Shown: positions 18,096-29,456, numbered from the stretch's first letter. The stretch: 64,000 nucleotides of DNA from Massilia sp. UMI-21 (GCA_015277795.1 CP063848.1:4092001-4156000); one strand, 5' to 3'. Notes: generated by a model not told the origin, from the sequence alone. Made by a program: numbers and translations.

Positions 18096-19256
18096 TTACT
18101 TCAGCTCATCCGTCAGCAGCTTCAGGATCTTCGCGCCGGTGTCGCCGGTGTCCGACTTGCCGTCATTGGTCTGCACGGTCACCTGGCTGCTTGCCGCGCC
18201 CTGCTCGCCCTTGACGATCACACGGTAACGCTGCGCTTCCTTGGCCTTGTCTTCCGCACTGCCGAAGGTGAACAGCTTCTTGAAGAAGCCTTCCTTGTTG
18301 GCCGCGTCCGGGTCGACGTAACGCACGAAGTACACGCCCTGCACGCGGTCGCGGTCTTCCACGGTGAAGCCGACGCGGTCGAGCGCCAGGCCGACACGGC
18401 GCCATGCGCGGTCGAAACCTTCATTGAGCTCGATGGCGCTGCCCACCAGCGTGGCCTGCTGCGGCGCCACCGGGGCGTTCGCGACCATGCTCTCGGCTTG
18501 CTTGGTTTCCTTGACGCCCGTCAGCTGTGCAACCAGGCGCCCCAGGAATTGCGCTTCCAGGCCCGGATCGTTCGGACGCACGGTCCAGATCGTGGTTTCC
18601 TTCTGGGGGCCTTGCAGGACTTCCTCGGCGCCGCGGTGGCTGATGTAGACCTCGGTCGAACCGTCCGGCAGGCGCTCGAGGCGGGTGCGGAACTTGTCGC
18701 GCTCACCGGTCGAGTAGGCACGATCGAACACCTTGCCCAGCGCGCCACGGATGAAGTCTTGCGGGATCTTCGAGCGATTCTCGACCCAGCTGGTTTCCAT
18801 GGTGCCGGTCGTGGCCGATTCGGTCTCGATGGCGAAGCCCTGGTTTTCCCAGAACTGGCGCAATTGCGGCCACAGTTGTTCCGGGGTCTGCTTGACCACC
18901 AGCCAGCGCTGGTCGCCGTTGCGCTGGACACTGACCGCATCGGTCGAGACCGGGCCGACCGGCTGCATCGAAGCGGCCACCGGCACGCCGGCGCTCTGCG
19001 CGCCCATCTGCTGCTGGAAGCCGGACGCGGTGGCCACGCCCTTACCGTCAGGAATGGCGTAGCGGTTGTCGCGCTGCAGCGCGGTAAGGTCTGGCGGAAC
19101 TTCCAGGTTGGCGGCCTTCTTGGCGCCGCGGTAGTCGACCTTGTCCGACTCGAAGATGGTGGTGCAGGCCGCCAGGCTCAGCGCGACGGCGCCGAGCGTC
19201 AGCACGCGCGCGGCGGCGGGAACGGAAACCAGGGTCTTGTTGGTGCGAATAGTCAT
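18096..19256 (-). CDS. bamC: Outer membrane protein assembly factor BamC
   Basis: Lipoprotein subunit of the BAM complex, which inserts beta-barrel proteins into the outer membrane. At 386 residues it is near the usual length. The lipobox LAAC is at about 28-31, followed by the conserved unstructured part DYRGAKKAANLEVPPDLT that binds BamD, and two helix-grip domains. It follows dapA after 42 bp on the same strand, the common dapA-bamC order, and ends at a strong terminator. Confidence 0.93.
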   Translation of the reverse strand: MTIRTNKTLVSVPAAARVLTLGAVALSLAACTTIFESDKVDYRGAKKAANLEVPPDLTALQRDNRYAIPDGKGVATASGFQQQMGAQSAGVPVAASMQPVGPVSTDAVSVQRNGDQRWLVVKQTPEQLWPQLRQFWENQGFAIETESATTGTMETSWVENRSKIPQDFIRGALGKVFDRAYSTGERDKFRTRLERLPDGSTEVYISHRGAEEVLQGPQKETTIWTVRPNDPGLEAQFLGRLVAQLTGVKETKQAESMVANAPVAPQQATLVGSAIELNEGFDRAWRRVGLALDRVGFTVEDRDRVQGVYFVRYVDPDAANKEGFFKKLFTFGSAEDKAKEAQRYRVIVKGEQGAASSQVTVQTNDGKSDTGDTGAKILKLLTDELK

Positions 19257-19298
19257 GTCGTTCGATGTCAGTTGCTAGGAACCGGAACCCTTGCGGGT

Positions 19299-20180
19299 TC
19301 AGGGCTGGAGAAGGCCAGACTGGGCCAGTGCGCCACGCACGGTATCGTGGAACGCACTCGAGAGCGGCGCCAGCGGCAGGCGCAGGCCGGACGGGATCTT
19401 GCCCATCTCGGCCAGGGCCCACTTGACCGGCACCGGGTTCGGCTCGACGAACAGCTTGGCATGCAGGTCGAGTACGCGGTTGTTGATCTCGACGGCGCGC
19501 GCCACGTCGCCGGCCATGGCGGCGGCGCACAGTTCGTGCATCGCGCGCGGGACGACGTTGGCGGTCACCGAGATGTTGCCGCTAGCGCCGCAGAACATCA
19601 GGGCCATCGCGGTCGGGTCGTCGCCCGAGTACACGGCGAAGGATTGGTCGACCATGCGCAGCAGTTCGATGCCGCGGCCGATGTTGCCGGTGGCGTCCTT
19701 GATGCCGACGATGTTGTCGATCGGCGCCAGGCGCGCGACGGTCTCGTTGCTCATGTCGGCCACGGTACGGCCCGGGACGTTGTACAGGATGACCGGCAGG
19801 TCGACCGCTTCGGCGATGGCCTTGAAGTGGCGGTACATGCCTTCCTGGGTCGGACGGTTGTAGTACGGCACCACTTGCAGCGTGGCGTCGGCGCCGACGT
19901 CCCTGGCGTGGCGGGTCAGTGCGATGGCCTCGGCGGTGGAATTGCCACCCGCGCCGGCGATCACCGGAATACGGCCGGCGACGTGGTCCACCGCAATCTT
20001 GATCAGTTCCGCGTGCTCCTCCGGGGAGACGGTGGCCGATTCGCCGGTAGTACCGACGATGACGATGCCATCGGTGCCTTCCGCAATGTGCCAGTCGATC
20101 AGCTTGCGCAGGGAGTCGCGGTCAAGACTGCCGTCCTCGAACATCGGGGTGACGATTGCTACGATGCTGCCCTTAATCAT
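19299..20180 (-). CDS. dapA: 4-hydroxy-tetrahydrodipicolinate synthase
   Basis: Condenses pyruvate with aspartate semialdehyde, the first committed step to diaminopimelate and lysine. It has 293 residues. The pyruvate-binding loop GTTGESAT is at 43-50, the proton-relay Tyr in LYNVPGRT is near 133, and the Schiff-base Lys161 sits in GIKDATGN. The gene is intact, but its leader is separated from upstream DNA at 20206/20207 by a group II intron. Only 26 nt of the native leader remain. Expression must come from intron splicing or from a promoter inside the mobile DNA. Confidence 0.95.
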   Translation of the reverse strand: MIKGSIVAIVTPMFEDGSLDRDSLRKLIDWHIAEGTDGIVIVGTTGESATVSPEEHAELIKIAVDHVAGRIPVIAGAGGNSTAEAIALTRHARDVGADATLQVVPYYNRPTQEGMYRHFKAIAEAVDLPVILYNVPGRTVADMSNETVARLAPIDNIVGIKDATGNIGRGIELLRMVDQSFAVYSGDDPTAMALMFCGASGNISVTANVVPRAMHELCAAAMAGDVARAVEINNRVLDLHAKLFVEPNPVPVKWALAEMGKIPSGLRLPLAPLSSAFHDTVRGALAQSGLLQP

Positions 20181-20247
20181 ATGCGTTGGCCGTGCCGGAA
20201 AGTAAAGTTGGGTAGGAAGAGGTCGTTACCGGCCCCCTCCCCCCGTA

Positions 20248-20281
20248 GAACCGTGCTTGCAACTTTCGTTGCACACGGCTC
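20248..20281 (-). ncRNA. Group II intron domain V
   Basis: A 34-nt hairpin on the minus strand with GAGCCGT at the base, a GAAA tetraloop and a closing GCACGGTTC. This is the most conserved catalytic part of group II ribozymes. It is intact, and domain VI follows directly (20208-20247). Confidence 0.92.
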
Positions 20282-21060
20282 GAGCGTAATAAAAAGCTCC
20301 CAATCAGGAGCCAGCTAACAACCTGAAAACCTTTAGCTGTGGATCTGCTTGTGACAGGTTGGATGTACCAGTCTCTTGTTAGACAACGCCTCCGATCCGC
20401 CATCCACCCGCCTCACGACGTGGTGTATGTCTGCCCCGGTGACATCATCCAGTTCGAAACCACAATGCGCGCACTTCCCTTCCTGACGTAGGTACAGCGT
20501 CGCCCACTCCTTGTAATCGCGCCGCTTGAGAAGCATGCGACGTTGGAGCAAGGTCTCGCCGTACATTTCGTCCTTCGGGTCGTAGGGGTTGTACTCTCCC
20601 TTGACCTTCACATGACGGGTAATGCGCGTGCTAGACAGTGAGTATAACTCTAGCACACTGTCCGCACCATCTTTCCTGTTGACATCGACTGCAAATACCC
20701 ATTTCCGATTGCCCAGCGGCCGCCAATACCTCTTGCGAATCCACTCCGCTTTCTTCGTTGGGTGCCGACGTTTAGCCCATCGCACCAGTCGCCAGAACAG
20801 CAGCGAGTCGATGTATGAGAACGTCCGCTTCGCCACTACGGGATGGTGATATTGCGCCCATCCGCGCAGCTTCGGGTTCAGCACTCGGAGCAACTCCTCC
20901 TGCGTCACCTGCAGTCGCTTGTTGATGACCTCCCTTAGCTCCGCATAGAACGCTTTCACGTTCTTCTTGCTCGGCTTGATGAGCAGCTTCCCTGAATACT
21001 TGAATCGCCACGACTATCGTAGACACTTCTGAGCCATAATGTTGGGCACAAGGAGAATGT

Positions 21061-21339
21061 ATGAGCGGTAAGCGGTATCCCGAAGAATTCAAGATTGCGG
21101 CGGTCAAGCAAGTGGCGGAGCGCGGTCACCCGGCAAGCGAAGTAGCGGCGCGCCTGGGGGTAAGTATCCATAGCCTTTACACCTGGACAAAACGCTACGG
21201 TGTGCCTGAACAGGAGCGCAAGGTGGTTGATGCCCAGGCCGATGAAATGCGCCGCCTGAAGGCCGAGTTGAAGCGCGTCACGGAGGAGCGCGACATCTTG
21301 AAAAAAGCCGCGGTGTACTTTGCCAAGACGTCCGGGTAA
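21061..21339 (+). CDS. IS3-family transposase OrfA
   Basis: A 92-residue DNA-binding subunit with an N-terminal helix-turn-helix (EEFKIAAVKQVAERGHPASEVAARLGVSIHSLYTW) and a C-terminal leucine-zipper-like coil (ADEMRRLKAELKRVTEERDILKKA). Near its 3' end lies the heptamer AAAAAAG (21301-21307), the usual -1 frameshift signal that yields the OrfAB transposase. OrfA alone normally acts as a regulator of transposition. Confidence 0.93.
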   Translation: MSGKRYPEEFKIAAVKQVAERGHPASEVAARLGVSIHSLYTWTKRYGVPEQERKVVDAQADEMRRLKAELKRVTEERDILKKAAVYFAKTSG

Positions 21340-21377
21340 GGTACACCTTCATTGTTGAGTTACAGGACCAGTTCCCG

Positions 21378-22211
21378 GTGCGGCGGCTGTGCAAGGTGCT
21401 TGGCGTGCATCCTAGTGGTTTCTATGCATGGCGTCTGAACCCCGAAAGCCGCCGCGCCAAGGAAGACAAGCGCTTGCTGGTTCCCATCAAGGAGTCATGG
21501 CTCGAAAGCGGCAGTGTGTACGGTTACCGCAAGGTCAGCGATGACTTGCGCGAACTGGGCGAACAATGCGGCATCAATCGCGTTCACCGCCTGATGCGAT
21601 CGGCCGGGATTCGCTCGCAGACCGGCTACGCCAAGCGCAAGTACAAACGTGGCGGTGTGCCTTCACTTGTGGCGCCAAATCATTTACAGCGCCAGTTCGA
21701 CGTGCAGGAGCCCAATCGAGTTTGGGTGACGGACATTACGTATATCCGAACGTATGAAGGCTGGCTCTATCTGGCCGTGGTACTCGACCTTTTTTCGCGC
21801 CAGGTAGTCGGTTGGTCGATGAGTTCACGTATTGATCGCGAGTTGGCGATGAACGCGCTTCTAATGGCCGTCTGGCGCCGGCAACCCAAGAATATGGTGA
21901 TGGTGCATTCGGACCAAGGCAGTCAATTTAGCAGTTATGATTGGCGCGATTTCCTGGACGCGCACAATCTGCAGCAAAGCATGAGCCGGCGCGGAAACTG
22001 CCATGATAACGCCGTCGCTGAGAGTTTCTTCCAACTGCTCAAGCGGGAGCGAATTCGACGCAAAACATACGGCACCCGTGAAGAAGCAAAGCAGGACGTC
22101 TTTGACTATATCGAGATGTTCTACAATCCGAAGCGGCGGCACAGCTTCAGCAATGACTTGTCGCCGGTCGAGTACGAAAAGCAGTATTTTCAACGGCTGT
22201 CGAGTGTCTAG
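21378..22211 (+). CDS. IS3-family transposase OrfB (DDE catalytic part)
   Basis: A 277-residue integrase-core protein in the -1 frame relative to OrfA. The frame is open back to the A6G slippery site at 21301, so the true product is an OrfA-OrfB fusion. The catalytic DDE residues lie in WVTDITYI, HSDQGSQFSS and AESFFQLLKRE. The annotated start is a GTG and is probably little used on its own. Confidence 0.93.
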   Translation: MRRLCKVLGVHPSGFYAWRLNPESRRAKEDKRLLVPIKESWLESGSVYGYRKVSDDLRELGEQCGINRVHRLMRSAGIRSQTGYAKRKYKRGGVPSLVAPNHLQRQFDVQEPNRVWVTDITYIRTYEGWLYLAVVLDLFSRQVVGWSMSSRIDRELAMNALLMAVWRRQPKNMVMVHSDQGSQFSSYDWRDFLDAHNLQQSMSRRGNCHDNAVAESFFQLLKRERIRRKTYGTREEAKQDVFDYIEMFYNPKRRHSFSNDLSPVEYEKQYFQRLSSV

Positions 22212-23444
22212 AAAACTCGTGGCGATTCAACTTTCGGAAGTTCCACCCGAGGAAGTCGAAGCCGTTGTCGATGTGGACTACCTTCGTCTTTGCAGCCGCC
22301 AACCTCAGTCCACGCTCCGCAAGGAACGCTTCAACCCAAGGCTGTATCTCGTCCTGCAGCAACTCTCGCGAGTCACCTGTGATAACGAAATCGTCCGCAT
22401 ATCGGATCACACCAATCTTCAGCCTCTTGGTCCGCCCCACTCCCCATTTGCTTACGCAATCCTTCAGGAGTTCGGTTTCCAGACCATTCAACGTCCAGTT
22501 CGCCAACGCCGGAGAGATAATTCCTCCTTGCGGCGTCCCATCCCTTGTCGCCAACAGGCCTGCCTTATCAACCACTCCGCATTTCAGCCATTTCCTCAGG
22601 ACCTGCTGGTCCATTCGGATATGTTGCAGCATCCATTCGTGGTTGATGTTGTCGAAGAATCCCTCGATGTCTGCGTCGAGCGCCCATTTTGCAGAGCCCG
22701 GTTTGGACATACGAATGAATATCTGGGACATCGCATCAGCCGTCGAGCGGTTCCGTCTGAACCCATAAGAATTCGGATCGCTCTTCGTCTCCAACACAGG
22801 GTCTAGCGCAAACAGGTACAGCGCCTGCATCGCTCGATCCCGCATTGTGGGTATTCCTAATGGCCGCATCTTGCCGTTGGCCTTCGGTATGTAGACCCGA
22901 CGCAATGGCAGAGGGTGGTACCCCTGCCTCTTCAATTGGGAAATCGCCACGAATTTCTTTTGTGGCGAGTCCCACAGCTCCCGATCGACACCTGCCGTTC
23001 GTTTGCCTTGGTTCTCGGTAACTCGTCGGACAGCTAAAGCCTTTGCTGAAAACGAGCGGGTGAGCCACCGTTGCAAGGCCTTGACCCTACGCCAGTCGCC
23101 GCACTCTGTTGCCTTCGCTAGTCGTGTCTGCATGGCTCTCACATTCCTTTGGACCAGACGCCAGTCGATGCTCGCCCAGCCCGTCGGTTTGTGTGAGGAC
23201 GCAGAACCGATCATAGAACGATCAGTTACTCTCATGCTGAACCTCCAATAGTCCGTGGGAACCCCTTGGAGACGCATCCTCCCCCTCAGGGGTGATAACG
23301 TCCCTTCGGGAAGCCTGAAACTACAAAAGTCGATACAGCCGCTAACGACTACTACGCCGCGTGGAAGTCTGCACCCTTTCGGGTCAGGATGTCAGCAGCG
23401 GTTGTAAACTGATACAGGCAGCGATTGAAAACTGATACACCATT

Positions 23445-25336
<1,892 letters not shown>

Positions 25337-25423
25337 ACGCGGACGGTGTTCGGCAACGGCGGTGTATCAGTTTTAAATCGCTGGCACGACGAAATCTGTA
25401 TCAGTTTTCAATCGCCGTTGACA

Positions 25424-26290
25424 CAGGACAAAGTTGGAATCCCTATCCGGATGGTTACAACCCGGCGTTCGCTTTCTCCACGCTCCCATACCCGCTACCT
25501 CAACAGTTTCCCTGCCTTACCCACTGCTCCGAGTAAGGCGAGATAACGGGCTTACCACGTTCCCTGCAATACCGACACAGTCCCAATTGCGGACTGTGAC
25601 TAGCCGTTTAGGGCCCATCTTTCCCCCGGCGACACTAAGACGAACGTACCCCGACTTTTAACCGGAGTAACCAGGTCGCGCGCCATTTGGCCAAGGCCTT
25701 TGAGCAGCGTAAGCCTTTCAATCATCACGAGGGTTCACACGATGGTTCAATTAATTTACCCATGCGGCACTAGCCTAGCCTCTTGGTCGCTTGCTGCGAA
25801 CGACCTCCACACGTCTGCTCACGCAGACTATGTGCCGTAAAACGGGAGATACGTTATTCACGAGGCTTCGAAACCCTACCGTTACCAGTAGAGCCCGCTC
25901 AGGTTGGCTACAGATGGTCGTACATCCGGTCGGGGCACCAATTAGCCGGGCCCGACAAGGCATTGCAGAGCAGGATGCTCTTAGTGGAAAAGATTAATGA
26001 GTCCGCCCTCTACATGACGCAAGGAATGTTGTAAGCATTTGTTACGACTCTGCCTACTTTGACATAAATACCACACTCAACCTTACCTCTTACATCTTGA
26101 TGAGATAAGGCTTCGCCCTCGACCGCAAAGTTTGCCGGTCTACAACGACTTCACGTGGTTCCAAGAGGAACCGAATGACAGCGATTTTCAGGAGAAAATC
26201 GGTATTCCACTAGAGAGAAACTACGGTCTCATGCTCGCCCAAACCCGCACGGCCAGCTTATGCATAAGAGCAACACATTACGTGTCGCAC
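25424..26290 (-). other. 5' ribozyme part of the group II intron
   Basis: 867 bp without a real gene. It is structured intron RNA: it starts GTGCGAC at 26290 and contains many short stem-loops, e.g. CGATTTTC/GAAAATCG near 26200. It has exon-binding sites EBS2 (TGATTG, minus strand at 25719-25724) and EBS1 (TAAAAGTC, minus strand at 25654-25661). Short open frames here have no family similarity. Confidence 0.8.
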
Positions 26291-26304
26291 TAAAAGTCTG
26301 ATTG
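26291..26304 (-). other. Intron-binding sites IBS1 and IBS2 in the 5' exon
   Basis: On the minus strand the 5' exon ends CAATCA-GACTTTTA. GACTTTTA (26291-26298) is fully complementary to TAAAAGTC in the intron, and CAATCA (26299-26304) to TGATTG. This 14-nt contiguous pairing fixes the 5' splice site. The sites overlap a TACAAT box (26301-26306) that may have been the dapA -10 element. Confidence 0.75.
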
Positions 26305-26343
26305 TAGCGGATCGCCCGCTTCTATGGTTCATTCGTGACCACA

Positions 26344-26898
26344 TTAATGGTCGAGCTTCGCTTCGGTTTTGGCGAAGGCCGGCCCGGCCGCGCACAGGCG
26401 CTGCACCTGGGCCGGGTGGGGACGGTCGACATGGCCGTCCTCGTAGGCCAGCACCTGCAGGCCGGCCTCGCGTGCCAGACCCAGCAGTTCTTCAGGCGCC
26501 AGCAGGAAGTCCGGATTCGACGGCTTGCCGTAGACCTGGTTACCTTGCGCAAAAGTTTCGTAGACCAGGATGCCGTCCGGGCGCAGGCTGGCGGCCAGCC
26601 GCGCGAACAGCGGGCGGTACAGGTAATTGGTGACGACGACCAGCGCGAAACGCCCCGCCTCGAACGGCCAGACGGCGCCCTCGGCTTCCAGGTCGTGCAC
26701 CAGCGTGCTGACCTCCGGACCGGCGAGCGTTGCCAACAGCTCGGCATTGCGGTCCAGCGCGACTACCTGCATGCCCTGCGCCGCCAGCAGGCGCGTGTGG
26801 CGGCCGCTGCCGCAAGCCAGGTCGAGCGCTTCGCCCGCTTTCGCCAGCGGCGCGAAGCGCGCGACCCAGGGCGAGACCGGCAGGTTCATCATGTTCAT
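26344..26898 (-). CDS. Class I SAM-dependent methyltransferase
   Basis: A small soluble methyltransferase of 184 residues with the SAM-binding motif I LDLACGSGRHTRLLA (about 25-39), followed by VVALDRNAELL and VVVTNYLYRPLF. The substrate is unknown; family members beside rRNA- or tRNA-related genes often modify small molecules. ATG codons at 26898 and 26889 are both possible. It ends 53 bp before the intron, so its read-through transcript could enter the intron and dapA. Confidence 0.8.
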   Translation of the reverse strand: MNMMNLPVSPWVARFAPLAKAGEALDLACGSGRHTRLLAAQGMQVVALDRNAELLATLAGPEVSTLVHDLEAEGAVWPFEAGRFALVVVTNYLYRPLFARLAASLRPDGILVYETFAQGNQVYGKPSNPDFLLAPEELLGLAREAGLQVLAYEDGHVDRPHPAQVQRLCAAGPAFAKTEAKLDH

Positions 26899-26910
26899 GT
26901 CGGCAGCAGC

Positions 26911-27567
26911 TTAGTTGAGCAACAGCGTCAGGGGCGAAGCGATCAGCTGCAGCAGGATGCGGCCCAGCTGCATCACGGGGAACACCCAGAATGCCAGCAG
27001 GTTCATGAAAATCAGCGCCAGCACGATGAAGAAGCCATAGGGCTCGATGCGCGAAAACTTGTAGGCCAGGCGGGTGGGCAGCATGCTGGTGAGCACACGG
27101 CCACCGTCCAGCGGCGGGATCGGCAGCAGGTTGAAGGCGAACATCAGGAGGTTGGCGAACACGCCGGCCTGCGCCACCTTGTGCGGGAATTCCTCGCTCA
27201 CGCCAAAGGCCACCAGCAGCAAGGCCAGGATCAGCCACATCAGCGCCATGATGAAGTTCGCGCCGGGACCGGCCAGGGCCACCCAGGCCATGTCGCGCTT
27301 CGGGTTGCGCAGGCGGTTGAAGTCGACGGGGACCGGTTTGGCGTAGCCGAACACGAAGCCGCTCGTCAGGTACAGCGCGATGGGGATGACGATGGTGCCG
27401 AGGATGTCGACGTGCACCAGCGGATTGAGCGTCATGCGCCCCGCGGCATAGGCGGTGTTGTCGCCGAAATAACGGGCGACGTAGGCGTGGGCGGCTTCAT
27501 GCAGGGTAATCGCAAAAAGAACGGGGAGCGCGTAGACGGCGATGTTGCGTATCAGTTCTGGATCCAT
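26911..27567 (-). CDS. Site-2 protease (M50) family integral membrane protein
   Basis: A 218-residue inner membrane metalloprotease with about five to six hydrophobic segments. The zinc motif HEAAH (23-27) is in the first helix, and NLLPIPPLDGGRV (about 144-156) supplies the third ligand. It belongs to the compact group without a PDZ domain; the substrate is unknown. It lies 12 bp upstream of the methyltransferase in the same operon. Confidence 0.88.
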   Translation of the reverse strand: MDPELIRNIAVYALPVLFAITLHEAAHAYVARYFGDNTAYAAGRMTLNPLVHVDILGTIVIPIALYLTSGFVFGYAKPVPVDFNRLRNPKRDMAWVALAGPGANFIMALMWLILALLLVAFGVSEEFPHKVAQAGVFANLLMFAFNLLPIPPLDGGRVLTSMLPTRLAYKFSRIEPYGFFIVLALIFMNLLAFWVFPVMQLGRILLQLIASPLTLLLN

Positions 27568-27656
27568 GTGCGCGATTCTATCAGGTCCCGGGGACCCGGC
27601 AGTTAGACGATGCTGAAGGCCGGGGAGCGTGATCCGGTCTACTGGACCAGATCACC

Positions 27657-28280
27657 CTACAGCCCGAAGGCCGCCGGATCGCCCCTGCCCGCGCGCACCA
27701 GTTCCGGCGCCGGCCCGGTCAGGTCGATCACCGTGGTCGGCTCCAGGGTGCCGGCGCCGCCGTCGATCACCAGTTCGATCTGCTTGCCGAGGCGCTCGAG
27801 CACCTCGTCCGGGTCGGACAGCATGTGCTCGTCGCCCGGCAGCTGCAAGGTGGTGCCGATCAGCGGCTCGCCCAGTTCCTCGATCAGCGCCAGCATGATC
27901 CGATTCTCGGGGACGCGCACGCCGATGGTCTTGCGCGACGGATGCGAGAGGCGGCGCGGCACTTCGCGCGTCGCCTCCAGGATCACCGTGTAGGGCCCCG
28001 GCATGGTCGCCTTGAGCAGCCGGTACTGCGTGTTGTCGACGCGCGCGAAGTGCGCGATGGCGGACAGGTCGCGCACCAGCAGGGTCAGGTGGTGGCGGTC
28101 GTCGACGCCGCGGATGCGGCGCAGCTTCTCGACTGCGGCCTTGTCGTCGAGGCGGCACACCAGCGCATAGGCCGAATCGGTGGGCGCGGCCACGATCCCG
28201 CCCGCGCTGATGATCTGGGCAGCCTGCTTCAGGAGCCGCGGCTGCGGGTTCTCGGAATGGATCTGGAAGTGCTGGGCCAT
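27657..28280 (-). CDS. YciO/Sua5-family L-threonylcarbamoyladenylate synthase-like protein
   Basis: A 207-residue YrdC-fold protein. KxR-type nucleotide and bicarbonate binding residues lie in LRRIRGVDDRHHLTLLV and the SHPSRKTIGVRVPEN segment. The length and lack of a Sua5 extension place it with YciO. YciO-like proteins are related to TsaC, which makes threonylcarbamoyl-AMP for tRNA t6A, but their own role is less clear. It is first in a run with the site-2 protease and methyltransferase genes (89 bp gap). Confidence 0.85.
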   Translation of the reverse strand: MAQHFQIHSENPQPRLLKQAAQIISAGGIVAAPTDSAYALVCRLDDKAAVEKLRRIRGVDDRHHLTLLVRDLSAIAHFARVDNTQYRLLKATMPGPYTVILEATREVPRRLSHPSRKTIGVRVPENRIMLALIEELGEPLIGTTLQLPGDEHMLSDPDEVLERLGKQIELVIDGGAGTLEPTTVIDLTGPAPELVRAGRGDPAAFGL

Positions 28281-28320
28281 GGGTCGCCTTTCTTTAGTTT
28301 CTTTATCTTGTTATCGGAGT

Positions 28321-28412
28321 GCCTGCAGCGCAGGATGTCAACGCAGCGCCTGCAGCGCAGGATGTCAACGCAGCGCCTGCAGCGCAGGATGTCAACGCAG
28401 CGCCTGCAGCGC
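28321..28412. repeat. 27-bp tandem repeat, three copies plus 11 bp, duplicating the htpX 3' end
   Basis: Three perfect copies of a 27-bp unit (28321-28347, 28348-28374, 28375-28401) and a partial fourth that merges into htpX. Each unit holds the codons for LQALR and the htpX stop. It is a slipped-strand duplication of the gene's end lying mostly behind the functional stop. Confidence 0.95.
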
Positions 28413-29267
28413 CGCGATGCGCTGCTCCATCGGCGGGTGGGTCGAGAACAGCGCGCCCCAGCCGCCGCCGCTGCCGGAGATGCCGGAGGCGGCCATCGAC
28501 GATGGCAGCGCGCCTGGCGCCAGGCCGCCCAGGCGGGCCAGCGCGTGCTGCATCGGCAGCGGGCTGCCCAGCAGCTTGGCGGAGCCGGCGTCGGCACGGA
28601 ATTCGCGCTTGCGCGAGAACCAGGCCACGATGATCGAGGCCAGGATGCCGAACACGATCTCGCACACGAACACGGTGACGATGTAGCCGATGCCGGGGCC
28701 GCGGTCCTCGCTGCGGAACAGCATTTTGTCGACGAAGAAGCCGACCACGCGCGCCAGGAACACGACGAAGGTGTTGACCACGCCCTGGATCAGGGTCAGC
28801 GTCACCATGTCGCCGTTGGCGATGTGGGCCACCTCGTGGCCGAGCACGGCCTCGACCTCGTCCTGGTTCATGCTGGTCAACAGGCCGGTGGACACCGCCA
28901 CCAGCGCGGAGTTCTTGAAGGCGCCGGTGGCGAAGGCATTCGGCTCGCCCTCGTAGACCGCGACTTCCGGCATCTTGATGCCGGCGCGCTCGGACAGCCT
29001 GCGCACGGTATTGACCAGCCACAGTTCGGTGCTGTTGGCCGGCTGGGCGATGACGCGCGCGCCGGTCGACCACTTGGCCATGGGTTTGCTCATCAGGAGC
29101 GAGATGAAGGAACCGGTGAAGCCGACCACCAGCGAGAACACGGCCAGGTTCGCGATATCGATGCCCTGCCCCGTGACGGCGCGGCCTACGCCGAGCAGGT
29201 TGAGCACGAGCGACACCACCAGCACGACGGCAAGGTTGGTGGCGAGGAACAGAACGACGCGTTTCAT
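28392..29267 (-). CDS. htpX: Membrane zinc metalloprotease HtpX
   Basis: Inner membrane M48 protease that degrades misfolded membrane proteins, partly overlapping FtsH. It has 291 residues from ATG 29267, which has an AGGAGA ribosome site; the frame is open further upstream but lacks similarity. Four hydrophobic segments are visible, the zinc motif HEVAH is at 144-148 and the third ligand lies in [10 protein letters not shown]. The stop codon lies inside the third unit of a 27-bp tandem repeat. Confidence 0.94.
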   Translation of the reverse strand: MKRVVLFLATNLAVVLVVSLVLNLLGVGRAVTGQGIDIANLAVFSLVVGFTGSFISLLMSKPMAKWSTGARVIAQPANSTELWLVNTVRRLSERAGIKMPEVAVYEGEPNAFATGAFKNSALVAVSTGLLTSMNQDEVEAVLGHEVAHIANGDMVTLTLIQGVVNTFVVFLARVVGFFVDKMLFRSEDRGPGIGYIVTVFVCEIVFGILASIIVAWFSRKREFRADAGSAKLLGSPLPMQHALARLGGLAPGALPSSMAASGISGSGGGWGALFSTHPPMEQRIAALQALR

Positions 29268-29333
29268 GGCAGGGTCTCCTGGCAGCTTGATGATGTCAGG
29301 CTGCCAAGATTGGGCTGTCCAGCCGAAATTCAA

Positions 29334-29456
29334 GTAGGGTGGTCGGCTCTGCCGACCGCGCGTTCAAGCGCCGCATGAAAAGAGGAGCGGTCTGCAGCCA
29401 AGGTATTTCTGGACGCACGGTCGGCGAAGCCGGCCACGCGCCCCGGACCACCCTAC
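29334..29456. repeat. REP-like inverted repeat element, about 120 bp
   Basis: The outer arms GTAGGGTGGTC (29334-29344) and GACCACCCTAC (29446-29456) are perfect inverted repeats. Inner segments GGTCGGCTCTGCCGACC and GGTCGGCGAAGCCGGCC form their own hairpins. This is the layout of a paired REP/BIME-type element. Its right arm overlaps the stop codon of the RNase AM gene. Confidence 0.7.

Larger units (their letters stand above)
21001..22229 (+). mobile_element. IS3-family insertion sequence (1229 bp)
   Basis: The terminal inverted repeats begin TGAATCGCCACGA on both ends and stay similar for about 30 bp. It is flanked by a 3-bp direct duplication ACT (20998-21000 and 22230-22232), as expected for IS3. 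It carries orfA and orfB in overlapping frames. Ends, duplication and both frames are intact, so it may be active and recent. Confidence 0.95.
20333..23235 (-). pseudogene. Group II intron reverse transcriptase/maturase split by an IS3 element
   Basis: Intron-encoded protein with reverse transcriptase, maturase and HNH endonuclease domains. The N-terminal part (ATG at 23235, GGAGG ribosome site) carries the RT blocks, including YADD at about residue 278. It breaks off after GWNFRK. The C-terminal part resumes with YSGKLLIKPSKKN and contains the maturase X domain and an HNH motif (CAHCGFELDD...IHHVVRRVDGG...HPTCH). Excising 21001-22229 plus one ACT copy gives a single frame of 556 codons. As it stands no full-length protein can be made, so the intron is not autonomously mobile. 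Confidence 0.92.

Noticed and set aside
18000..20318. A 772-codon plus-strand frame opposite bamC and dapA
   Set aside because: Shadow frame spanning two real genes and their gap. It also runs through a terminator.
23403..23403. TGTAAACTGATAC as the left tip of the IS21 element
   Set aside because: The true tip is TGTCA at 23390. Only that boundary matches the right end (TGTCAACGG...) and gives the CAGGA target duplication.
25424..26290. Possible 23S rRNA fragment, because the stretch is gene-free and highly structured
   Set aside because: No conserved rRNA core sequences are found. It begins with GTGCGAC, carries exon-binding sites and is continuous with an intron reverse transcriptase and domain V, so it is group II intron RNA.
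28321..28412. Short regularly repeated units considered as a CRISPR array
   Set aside because: The units are directly adjacent with no spacers and duplicate the end of htpX. It is a tandem duplication.
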